Source: Botryotinia globosa (taxonomy: Eukaryota > Ascomycota > Leotiomycetes > Helotiales > Sclerotiniaceae). Taken from it: a DNA stretch of 64,000 nt. Below the pieces are notes generated by a model. The model was not told the origin of the DNA and searched no databases. It saw only the letters and a list, made by a program, of their open reading frames with translations. How positions within the stretch are numbered: the first letter of the stretch is position 1; the number at the start of each line of letters is the position of its first letter. A program made the position numbers and the translations under genes. The DNA is taken from positions 806,001 to 870,000 of the forward strand of contig RCSZ01000003.1 of assembly GCA_014898425.1 (NCBI GenBank), given 5' to 3'. Below are positions 1 through 12,081 of the stretch, in pieces.

Positions 1-3000
1 AATGAGTTGGCCTCGCTAGCGAGTGGTAAATGGATGAAGTCGCGCGCGCCGAGTAAGAACTTCGTAGCAAATGACGCCGATGATGATGAGTAATGAATAA
101 TCGGTGAAGGAATCTAGCATATCATCCATACAACTTCATAGAATATGGCTGGCTTCGGAGTGAGTGGAGAAAGAAATGTCTAACGAGCTCCCCTGTTGGA
201 ATTGCACTACTCAGGTGTGTTGAGGACCTTGAGGTTAATCCGTTGAAAGCTAAAGTAAATAAAAGTCGCGGAAAAATTATTGATCTTGCGATTAATTTAC
301 AACCATTATCTCAATGCCTTTCTTGGGCTGTAGTACACGTAGTAGACATGAATCTACAGCTACATTCGATATGCAGGAACCATATGATCAGATATGGCCA
401 GGTTAATGGGAATAGATTTGTAAAATTTGACCATCTTTCATGCTGGGCAACTACATGTATGTATACTGCAATAAGTCAAAGTCCGGTAAATATGTTATAG
501 CACCCTGACTGCAGCTATATGTTGGATATCATTGTATTTTTTTCCCAATTGATAAACCAGGTTTCGGAAGAAAACCCGTTAAAACGGGCTCGACGGGCGG
601 GTAGAGATAATGACAGTGCGTACATAGGTATGTTGTGGAACTTCACAGTGGAAGGACGGGATCGTCGGTTATTATCCATTCTTCTTTATATTTTGTCCTC
701 GAGTCTGTCACTGCAATGACAATCAAGGGAAAGGGTTATGGGCATCCTGAACTAATTCGGTAGAAGGATGTCCGAGGTCTATGGGGAAGATCTCCATGTT
801 GCACTCAAAACCAGCGTATGCTGTGATCACAATATATCCAATGTGATACAATGAGTTTGCCGCTTATGTCTTTCTCACTATAACCTAACACCTTTTATTA
901 GTTGATATCTAAGTGAAAATCAAGACTTTACAGATGCAACAGCGGCTGATGAATTGCTAGTGAAGTCTTGACCAAAAGCCAAAATACCCCCTTACCATCT
1001 GCCGAGATAACTCCTCTCCTCTTTCGATCCCGTCTGCTCAGGACCTCAGGTATCTGCATCTCCGTTCAATCTTTCTAATCCTCTAAGAATCAATCACTCG
1101 AAACACCATAGAAATGTTAACCTGGCACAGCATGGCTTGTGTACGTCAATATCTATCACCTCTCGACTTCTCTCCAATCTCGCTCATCTACAAATCCATA
1201 CTTCCGAATCCCCGTCAGGTGCTACAAACAGGATTATTTTCCGCAAGCCACCAACCATCCATCCAAACTCTTTTTAATCCTTGTCTTTCACTGCTTCGAC
1301 TGCTCGCATCCGTGTATATTGATTCTCATCGGTATTTGCCATTGCAGTTGCAGCCGTTTGCTAGCTTTCCATGTCTTGTCTTGTCTCGTCTCGGACGGAA
1401 TGGATACGGCTGTAATAGGAGAAAAGGAAGATTGTAATATAATATACTCCGCACGTGAGCGAGGCGCTTGTCTATGAGTGGCTCCGGTGAGAGCCGGTAT
1501 TATATGTCTTGGGTATTGGGCATGTATTGCTGCTATCTGGAAAACAATGTTTACCTCCGACGCCATTACGAATCTCTTTGCTTACCCGGGTTTCTAATCA
1601 CATCTATCCACATCGTATTCTAATAGAATTGAGTACCGATATCCGTCCACATCAACATCCCTAGTAAGCATGAAAGTATATCGGGATCATTGAAGATATT
1701 GTGACATGAGGTGATTGGTAGTGACTTGCCTAATCGGGTAATTATTCAACATACAATATCTCCTAGTTCTCACACGAAATGACCTCTTCATGGATTCTTA
1801 TCCTTTTTCCGACCATGATTGAACGACAGCTGCATCCCGCAGTTCACCCCCACCAAACCCCACGTCTTCTACGACCGTTTGGAAGAATGACAGGATGTAA
1901 TACCCTGTCTAGACCTAGGCGACGTGAATTCTAGAATGTCTACTCGGTACATTTCCCACGCGGGTACCCAGTCAGATACATGGCACATATTGCTTACAGT
2001 AAGTCACTAGTACATTACATATGGAAAACTAGTTATCCATTTCGCGTGGTCAAGGGCTGATCGTCCCAAGCAGATGGGAATAAAAACAAAACTGACAACA
2101 GAAAAATGTGATAGATCAAATAATCCAAAATTCAATCGTCTCGGTACCAAAATCAAAACACACCCCGCTCTTTTCTATTATAGAAGGGATCCAGAGAGCC
2201 CGAAGAACTGGTTAGTATGTTGAGTTACAGAATTACAAAACTGGAGTCTCTGCAGTGCAACACATCTTCTTGCATGCCGAGTAGTTTTTTGCTCGCTTGT
2301 AACAATAGCGTCTAAAAGCCATGTAATCGTGCTCATCGAGGTCTACGGGTGTATTGTAAATGATATAATAAGCAAGGAAGACTAGCTAGATAGAAGTTGT
2401 CTTATTGTGATTGAGGCAATGAAAAATTACAAGAAGCGAAATTAGTATTGATTACGAAGAATGTGCTGAAGTGGCTAAAAAATACCTCGGAGTAAGAATA
2501 ACAAAACATGTTCGTATTCAAAAATAGGAAGTGTTTGCGACTATTTTACTAAAATGATACGGTAAATCAGCCTCAGTGAGCGAACGCGTTGTACAGATGA
2601 TGCTGATGAGAACAAATGATTGCAAGATGACTGTATTGCACAGAAATTTTCAACCAAAAAGGGGGGTAAACACACGAAGAATCATCCGGAAATACATTCT
2701 CACTGCTGATAGCAACGAAGCGAAGAGATATTCAAATCTTGATTTCTATTTTACATTATTACATCAATCATAACCTTCACCGCATGCTCAACAAAAAGCC
2801 AACCAACCTCACTAACCTAGCTGACCAGTACCAAGAAAGAGGTCAACTAATAGACATCCATACAGTAACACTACATACGAAAATAATTCACCACATGTTG
2901 TACGCAACCACCACGACTATCATATTCAACAAGCTCAAACCATCAAGCCATCAATCAGCTATCATCTATCATATTTCCTAACACAAATATCCCACACTCT

Positions 3001-6000
3001 ACGATCCTAGACCCCGCACACAACAACGCATCGCATCTAGGTTAACCATGGCATTGGACCGCATCTTTCACGTATCATCACATAGGGTATAAACATCTCA
3101 TCTCTTCGTTTCCCTTTCCTTTTCCTTCATGTGCTAGAATCCCATCCATATATATCTCTCCATGCAAATGTGTACCCGAACTCGGTAATTATTCACCTGT
3201 CACAACTGGATCTCGGCACAAATCACTTACCTTACCTAGATGCCTACTTAACCTCATGATATCGTAAAATAATCCCGATGCTCTTCACCGTCGATGACAC
3301 TTTTCTTGCCTCACCTCCTCATTTTCATCACTTCTCGCTTTTTTGATCGTTCCTTTCCTTTTCCTTTTCCTTTTCCTTTCAGATATGTATCTATCTTGCG
3401 TGCAAATCTCAATCCTACACTCAAAAACCCCACACCGTCCTTTAACCCGGATACTGGGAATCCCCAAATCATAATGATCAACACAACACCCTTTAGATCT
3501 GCGTACTACGCCGGTAGCCAGCACATACGTACATACATACATACATACAAATTTGTCTGTACACACGACTAACCACCGACCAAATCTTATTTTCAACCCC
3601 TCTTCTGAATTTTTGCAAACCTTCAAAATCTTCTCTCCAGTTTCTTGGCGCGCTACATAGGCTACACATTGTACTGCAATCCCACTCCATCTATTATCGC
3701 CCAGAAATGATGATAAATAACCGATTAGACAAATGATATCCATAGAATATATCCGATCCAATGTCTTTCCTGTAGTTACATTTGATCTTTCCTCGTGCAT
3801 AATGATGCACAGTATATCGACTCAGCAACCAAAGGGTACACAAGTCCACATATCTAAGTATGCAAATTGCCTTCCGAAACACACCTAGATCTCCCACTTC
3901 CTTAGCCAGTCGGTTACCACACCACCTTCCTCATCAGAGTCTGATACGACAGGAATATCCCGAGTCGAATTAGAGACCTTTCGAAAAGTGGTAGTAGAAA
4001 TAATGCATCGAATTGTTGAATATTCGATATACCCCTCCAACTATCCACATGCAATGATTTTTCATCCCGCACCACCACCGTCATGACCCATGCATAAAAT
4101 GACGTGACTCCCTGAGACGAAACGAAACAGATCAGAGCGGACGCGACGGCTATGCACAGGTATCTACCTACCTGTCGATAACCATCTTCTGCATCGAATC
4201 TCCCGTCCTCGCAAGCCGCTCCACTCGTCCAAGCGTTCATGTGAAAAACTTTAATAAGAAGAAAAATACATGTAGAGGGCCCCTGGCTGCATAATCTGTA
4301 CTTCCCCATCATCCAATACTTTTCGAGGAGTAGTGCTGAGGGTTTCCCCTGTCTTGAACGCGGGCCGGTAGTGAAGTTCCAGGTCTGGGGAAAAGGGGAG
4401 AGGAAGGTTTACGGCCGGCTTTTGCGGCAAGTTGACTTTTATCATGTCGCTTTTTTCCCGGTCTTGGGAGATGAGAGGAGGAAAGCTAGAAGCTAAGAGC
4501 TGGACATAAGATGTGAGATGTGTGTGTTACCATGGCCAGTGGATGAGATTGTCTTCCCCGAGATATTGGAAGATCTTGGATGCCTAACGAATGTCTTTCT
4601 TTCTTGTGTTTTTGGGCCGTGAAATACGGATTGCTCTAGTTTCTGGCAAAATTTCGGGCCTGGATCATTCCCGAGTCCTGGAAGTGGCAGAGCGAAAACA
4701 AAAAAGAAGAGAGGAATACATCTTTGGTTTGCGAATGCGCTTTGGTTTGGTTTGCAAAAAATGTTGTATGTGGAATACATACATCTCATTCTCAATGATC
4801 CATTATCATTCATATGAATCTTGATACTCGTAGAAAAAACGAAAGTCCCTTATCCAGCGAGTAAATTTCCAGTGAAAAAGTGACACCCTTCCCAAATGCA
4901 CCACACGATTCATAGAGAGAACGCCGTCTCATTCCATTCCATTCCTTGCCTGGTCTGTCCTTCTTAATAATTTCCCAATTCCCCGTCCGTTGCTGGATAT
5001 GTAATGTATAAAAAAGATTTCCTACTCCATACCCATACCCATATCCATATCCATATCCATACCCATAACATAAGCCATCCATTCCCTTGCTCCATCCCAG
5101 TGTTATTCTTTGCTTTGCCCAAAAATCCTTGTGTTGGAAACGTTTATGTCCAGCATACTATACAAACATGTGGTGAGGTAAGAAGTATGCCAGGCCAGTG
5201 ATGGTCCAGGAAAGTCTTCGCCTCCTTCGTCCTGGTTCCAATTGATCCGATGTCGTTCTTCTTCTTTTCGTTCTTTTAGTCTCTTCCTTTTTCGTTTGTT
5301 CCTTGTGTCGTTCCCGAGTTTCGTCGTCATACATAATAGATGGATGAGCACAAGTCCCGGACATGAGCGAGTCAAATCATTTATCATAGGTGAATGCGAG
5401 CCGTCTTTTTGGTGATTCGAGAATACCATTCTGGCATTTCTCCCACATGTTTACAGTCGCCTAATGACTTGTTAGCAAATGTTAGAAATATCATATTGTT
5501 TCGTGTTCGGTCCGAACGGTCTAGATTCGACGGAAGTGAAGGAGGGGTTCTACTAACCGCACATTTCCGATTCACCTAACCTATAAAAATCCACAATTAG
5601 TACATTTGATTCGGGAAATTTGGTACACGGTATATGTTGAAAGAGCGGAAATGCAAGTACCTAAACTCGACGGCCACAACATTAGGTGGGCACCGGCGAT
5701 GTGTCGTCTCATAATTGATACACCATGCTCGCACAGTATACCGAACGTGACCTATAAATCAAATAGAAACTTTGTTAGTCTAATTTGTCAATACGTAAAT
5801 AGATCACAAATAGACTTCCAACCGTGAAAGGGAAAAGGACTACTAACCACACCGAAACTCAACCTGAGTATAATCGCACATTTCCAACGTTCAAAGAGTG
5901 AAAGTGCTTAGAGGAGACGAGGGAGTAGTTGAAAAATTTATCTCAGCCTCGGACCGGGATATGCGTTTTCTCTTATCTTATATTGTGAACCGAAGTCGTC

Positions 6001-9000
6001 AGAAAGAAAACGAAGGACGGAAAAGGTTCGGGTGTACGAGGTTCTCTTTTGTTGAAGGGATAAAGTGTGAAAGTAGAAGTCGATCTTGTTTGTTATGTTT
6101 GTTATGTAGTTATAGTTGTGGAGATCGGGTCGAAGAGGGGAAGTAGTTGGGTTGAAGTAGAAGAAAGTCTGATGTTACTTTTTTTTTCTTCTTTCAAGAA
6201 AAGTTTCGAGGTCAAACTCGAGAACGATGAGCGACTACATATGTACAAAAAGCTCACCAGAACATGCTCCCCTCGATCTAAGGTTCCACCCGGTTGATTC
6301 GGTCCATTTAGGATCAAAAGATTCACGGTGTGGTCCTCCGGGGTAGATTCGATATTGTAGGATACCTGGGTACATTCTATGTTATAATGAATTTTTAGCT
6401 TTTTCCTACCATTTAGCTCTTAACTCGATCGAGTATAACTCTGGAAAACCCTCATTTTTTATTTTTAAAAAGACTGTTAATTAATCAAAATTAACAAGGT
6501 AATACAAGTGGCTTTTCAACTTTTTCAAGAATTTCAAAAGAGTAGAACAAGGTTTGAGAACAATTGGTATAGTGTAGGTGTGCAGGGGACGAGCGAATGC
6601 CGGGTCGACAATCAGATTTCAGGGGGTGGAAGAGTCAACTGGATGAAGGAACAAGGTCAACTTACTGGTCAACTCTTCTAGCAGGCCATTCTAGCGATTT
6701 TCATAACACGTGGAATCCTTAACTATGAATTAACTAACAGCAGCATGGATTTGCGGTGCTAACCGAACAATGCTAAAGGTGCTTTTGAGAATCCTCTTTG
6801 GCTTTGTCTCAGAATAGTAAGTGGATATCTCATTTGGCATCAAGGGCTTCAGGGCCCATTTCAGAGATTTTCGGTGACAGATTCTGCAAGCGCCGAGTAC
6901 CTGTTACAAAAACTATAAAACAGTGTTGAAAAATGGCAAGTGAACGTTGAAAGACGGGGTCAGTAGAATTCAAAGTCGCTTGCTTGGCCAGTGGAAGTGG
7001 ATATTTTAGCAAACAACTAATCTAACCTTCAAGCGCCCTCGGGTTAATCCAACCGACATAAAGCATTGTGATGGGCAGAAATCTCACGGCAGGAGTCAAG
7101 ACTTCTAAAAGACAAATATGGCCTAAGATTTGTTCTGGATATTGTTGCGAAAATTGTGTCGCCTACTATCTCCAAAAGCAACCAAACAAACCCTTTAGAG
7201 GTATGATACTCAGAAGTTCCAGCTCAGTCGTTTGGCGGCATTCATGTTAGAAAATTGCTGTTTTCAAGAAAGTGTCGCAAGGGTATGAAGCGCTATCAGA
7301 ACTGGCGTGATGAATGACTTGCGAAGTGAGTTGCTAAGTTGCTAGGGGGTGTGGAGGATATGTCGGACCATTACCACGTTGCTGGGTCTTTAGAGTTTAG
7401 ACCCCGTGAAAGGATCGGGCTTCTAAACCTAGGTAGAGACACAAACAAATGAGGGTTCCAGTGAGGAAATCAACCATAATCTCTTTTCTCAGGAGATGTT
7501 GATAATTTACACCTTCGCATCGCTACCACCGATACGCGTGAGGAATGTGCCGGACTAACAACATCTTGTTCAGGTAGAAAGTCCACATTAGTTTGGGAGT
7601 CTGAGCAGCGGCACAGTCTTGACGTAGCCAAGTATTTTCCTGTCGGTAGTTAGATGCTGATCGTAGATCAAATGCTCATAATATTACAAGTTGGTCAAGC
7701 GCTTACATGTACAGTATCCGTAGCGTTGCATGCTCTACTAGGCTTACTTGCTAAACGGGATCTTCTATTGAAGACACAACTACGAATTCACAGAGGTGTT
7801 GAGGTCAGGCACTGATGGAACTTGTAAGTCGATCCGCGCACTGCTCCACCGCTTTATTGTAGCGGCATCAAGCTAAGGAGATTAGCGTCACGGGTATTCT
7901 TTTTCTCACTTGTATCCAGCCGTCATCGAAACCTCATAGGGCATATAGAAGATTCTATTGTTCCATGGGAGGGTCCAGTATTGTTTCTAGATTGTGTATG
8001 CTTCGTATTTCTCTTTTTACACATTAAAATCGAAATATTGGCGAAAATCATATGCCGTCTCCGACCGTCCGACGGCATAGTTTTGAATTCGGAGCATTTC
8101 ATAAACCTGCAAGGGGTGATTCAAGCTAGAAGAATCAGAGTGGGGATGCTTGCCATACGGTATCACCGGTATGGCAGTATACCTCAAAAACATGTGTGAG
8201 CTAGGACAGACCAACTAAAACACAAATTAACACACTGTACTTAGTCATTTAGGTAGATTTGAGTTTCCTTGGAAGCAATTTTAGCTGAGTTGACCTCATC
8301 CAAAATTGAGTAGCTATCGCTTAACCTTATCATACACGCAGCTAAATGCCTAAGTTGGCATCTACATCCCTTAATCAGCTACAAAACCTAAAGTCATTGA
8401 GCCTGAACCCTACTAGTAACTGAACCGTATGACAGCGGAGTTGACTTTCGGGTTTCATTTTGATCCCAATTCTAAAAGTATCACCGTGGCATTGCTATCA
8501 CAAATTCACAATCTACCGCCGTTGTTACACAATACAATACAATCAAATAAACTCGGACATTTCATGAAGCTTGACCCATGCGGTTCTTAAGATTTGGGTT
8601 TGCCTGGAGTTTTCCCACCTCCTGTATCTTACGATTCGCCCTGCATTGTACTGTACCAGAAACCAAACTCTGATCACAGACATGACCGAGTACAGACACG
8701 TCAGACACTCAGAGAGATGGCAAAAAACAGGAGTTCCACTTCTCTGGTCCTATTATCAATAGGAGAATTTCGTTCCTAACATTGCTTTAGAAGCATATGA
8801 AACAGAGCCAATAATTCCCGCATTCCTTGAAAAGCTCAGAGATGAACCCGTTGATCTGGCGAAGACGCGTCTGTCTATACCCCTCCAGAAATGAACCACC
8901 GACTTGCACTCAGTACCAATCTTTCAAATGCAATACGAGGAACCAGTGTGGAGATCACAGGAAATCTACCCAGCTTCACAGTTACACAACAGAACCCTTC

Positions 9001-11967
9001 AACAAGATCAACGAAGGATAGCCTGCGGTCAACTACCGCGCTAGGTGGAGCGACAAAACCTGATTGCCGCCATCTCAATACCAGATTTCTTCGGAGATTA
9101 GACAGTGGCAATATTCTCAAGGTATGGCATGTCATCAAGAAGCATCTGCCTGAAAGTGTGATGATGTTGTTCTAGCCCGTAGACGCTTCGGATTTAGGCG
9201 CTGAATACGTAGGCAGAATCGGACACATCAACAACCACGTGGGAAATAGTCGCGCTCTATCAATAAGAGACAACGACACAACATTATAATATAGAACTAG
9301 AGGAATATCACGGAATCCGAAGAAACAATAAGATCGTTCGATAGCATGATCTTTACACTGTAAAGACCCGTCCCATCTCCAGAGGTAAGTAAATCCTTGT
9401 CTCCACAGTTGTTGCACGGAGTAGGAGATGGCAAAAGAGTTCTTGAAATTTGGTATTCGGAATCTGCAAGTCAGAATTCGCTCCTATCCTCTCAGTTGGA
9501 ACAATCCCATGATCCTCTTCTTACGCCTATGAATAATATCGGCTCAATCGGGCTGGGTAGAATGAGACTTGTAAGATAGTCTTGAGGCTATGATGTTAAT
9601 AATCTTGGCTGGTGGGAGGGGTCAACTGTTTTCTGTTGTTGCTATTTTTGCACACAAAATCATCTTCTAGGTTTACTGGCCGGCAGCCCGTATTGAATCA
9701 ATTCAGTAATCACTACTCCGTAAAAGAGAGAAAAAGAAACTTTCTTCAAACCAAACTATATCAACGTTCAGCTCCGATAACAATACGGTCCAACTCCAAC
9801 CCACCAAAGGCCAATGGCCACGCAATACAAGGATCCCGAGTCAGTAACTAATTTGTAACTTTTTCATAGGGTTACACTATATCCACCGCGCAATATTCAT
9901 TTCTGTCTCACACAGCCTTGCATTTAATACCTTGGCATCCAGCTCTGTGGTAGAATGATACTTGTCTACATAGGTACGTACTCGGTAAGGGTTCAGCCCC
10001 ACAACTCCCTTTTCTCACTTGATTATGATTCGGGACTTTTCCTCACTCAAATCGTCTTGCTTATTTGCCCCCTCTTGCTTCGTGATCTCCTGCACCCCGC
10101 AGAACTAGCCGCTTTGTAATGGTGATGTTACCTTGTCTCGTCACTGCATGCAGTCTGTACATTACATACATAGGTATATGCGAGTAGACACATGACTACT
10201 GTAAGACAAGAATTCGACAATGTCCTCTCATCTAAACTCTAATTAGACACCAAAAGGTCTAACCGTAGTCGCGACGTGATTGTATCAAGAAAAGCATTTC
10301 TGAGATTCAAACTTCCAAGCATCATTATCGCAGTCTACATTGATGCGATCGCCCTGTTATAGGTTGCTTTTGTATAATTGTTGATCCGTTCGCCTTGTTT
10401 CTTTCCTCATAAGGTTCAATCATTCCGCGCGGGTTCCATAGATCTAGACTCAAGTAAAGCACCAAAAGTGAACCTGGACCTCAACTCTCTTTCTCTATTC
10501 ATATTTACAGTACTCAAATACTTCATTTCAACTAGCCGCGATCGCCCACTCCTTTCCATTTGTGTCTTGAATTCATAGTGTTTCTACTTACACTTTTCTA
10601 GTACTGCCTCATTTTCCAAGATATTGTGAACCGTGGACTTGGGACCACCCCTTGTTCTTGATAGACTTAACTCCCCGGGTATCACATCACATCTATCGAC
10701 GCTACATATCACCATCACAATCCTTCCAGCTTCTCTCGGCCTAACCCGACCAGTTTCCTCGAATGTTCTCGTCGCGTCGGCTCACATGTCCACCCGTGCA
10801 ATTCGGAGCTCTATTTCCTCCTACTTTCTCTCACATCAGCAGTAGACTCGGGCCTGGCTTCTTATCTGTGATATCTCTCGGGACAATCTATCCGGGTTTG
10901 CAATGATCCATCTGATTAATATCCAAAAGAGGTCAAAGCATTTTCACGGAAGACAATGTACCGATATCTCAATTTGGACCGAGTTTTTCAATCTTATGTC
11001 TTCAGCTTCTAATAGTAAATTCTCCTTCTCGGCACTAACAATCAGTGCACAGCACAACGAATCGGGGAGTTAATATTGGGAGGCTTTGGAATGGCGGTTG
11101 TGGTGCAGATCATGCATGATCGATCGACTTGGATGAGGTCGAAGCTTTCAAGTAGGTACTGACGATGGTGGAATGAACTAATACCGGTCATGTGCAAATA
11201 GCAAGCCTCGGGCTTCTTTGAGAAACTCTTCGAATTCTATTTATCAGCTTCGATACTGTCAATATTGACACCTTATGTGGTTGTAAGACTTCTCCATGAA
11301 CATTTGGACTAAGAGTTTGGCACTGCTGTAAGATGTGATAGCTGATCTAGAAACTTACTCATGCTCAGCATGTTCTTGAACCACAAGACGTCATTGGATC
11401 CCAAAAAAATTGGCTGCAAGTCAGTAGAGGACATAACTACTTCATCATGAGGCTCAATGAATGCCTCGATTTGAACGAGACTTCCATTCAACGCTGGACA
11501 AAAGATAAATTTCACCGACACACGTTTTTTAATTGTGAATCATGAACTTCTTGAATTTCCGATCAGAGCGCGTACATTTGTCTATTCCGGCTTCCTATTT
11601 AGCACTGCTCCAAACAGGTAGAAGATCTAATCTAATCTGCGCTTCTTACGTATACATTTTAAATCGAGGCTTACAGAAAGCCAAAAGTAAGGCATACCAA
11701 AATCCTTTTTCATAATACTCACATTCAAACAGATATATTGTCTAATTGGGCATACTGCATTTGGATGCAAGCATAGTTCAAGCATCCATCACAATTCCTC
11801 CGAAGAAGCGAGCAAGACTCGCCTACCTCTCAACTCCCCTTCTCTCCACTCAGTACCAATCACAACTACAAAAATTCACCACGAAATAACGTCTCATTAT
11901 TTTACCACCATTCAAAGGTCAAAACGATCATGAGCAAAGCGATCACGAGCAAAACGAAAAAGCAAAA
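1..11967. other. Gene-poor region, no supported protein gene
   Basis: About 12 kb in which I see no ORF with a recognisable domain, good length or a convincing intron-exon chain. The ORFs present are short (60-170 codons), overlap on both strands and look like chance. Short pyrimidine runs and simple repeats occur, for example CCTTTT-type near 3350-3380, ACAT near 3526-3548 and CCATAY hexamers at 5026-5068. A stretch at 8571-9160 stays relatively open in one frame but contains four stops. Fungal genes usually occur every 3-4 kb, so a 12 kb gap is unusual; unrecognised short secreted proteins or noncoding RNAs could be here. Confidence 0.55.
5026..5068. repeat. CCATAY hexamer microsatellite
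   Basis: About seven copies of a six-base unit alternating CCATAC and CCATAT. On the minus strand it would encode an alternating Tyr-Gly run, which explains the spurious ORF there. No gene context supports it being coding. Confidence 0.8.
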
Positions 11968-12081
11968 TGCGTTCGCCGGGAATCGAACCCGGGGCCCATC
12001 GAGGTTGTCTCAACCCTAGCTCTCAGATGAGAAGAAGAGGTTTGATGGCAACGATGGATTTTACCACTAAACCACAAACGC
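11968..12081 (-). tRNA. tRNA-Gly(GCC) with 43-nt intron
   Basis: On the minus strand the acceptor stem GCGTTTG pairs with CGAACGC (one G-T wobble), followed by discriminator A. The T arm is CCGGG-TTCGATT-CCCGG with the usual TTCGA loop, and the B box is intact. The A box is TGGTTTAGTGG-like. The anticodon stem is CATCG/CGATG with loop TTGCCA+T, giving anticodon GCC (glycine). The loop is interrupted after position 37, one base 3' of the anticodon, by 43 nt, the canonical place for a nuclear tRNA intron. The spliced tRNA would be 71 nt with a 4-nt variable loop, normal for tRNA-Gly. Transcription would be by Pol III from the internal A/B boxes, and splicing by the tRNA endonuclease. The CCA tail is not encoded, as expected in eukaryotes. 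Confidence 0.93.

Noticed and set aside
3914..4813. Chain of three minus-strand ORFs (132, 64 and 106 codons)
   Set aside because: No splice sites join them into a plausible protein and no domain is recognisable. Length alone is within chance for this much AT-leaning sequence.
11309..11521. 70-codon minus-strand ORF (GSLVQIEAFIEPHDEVV)
   Set aside because: Reads protein-like but has no ATG at its start, no domain and no clear neighbouring exon.
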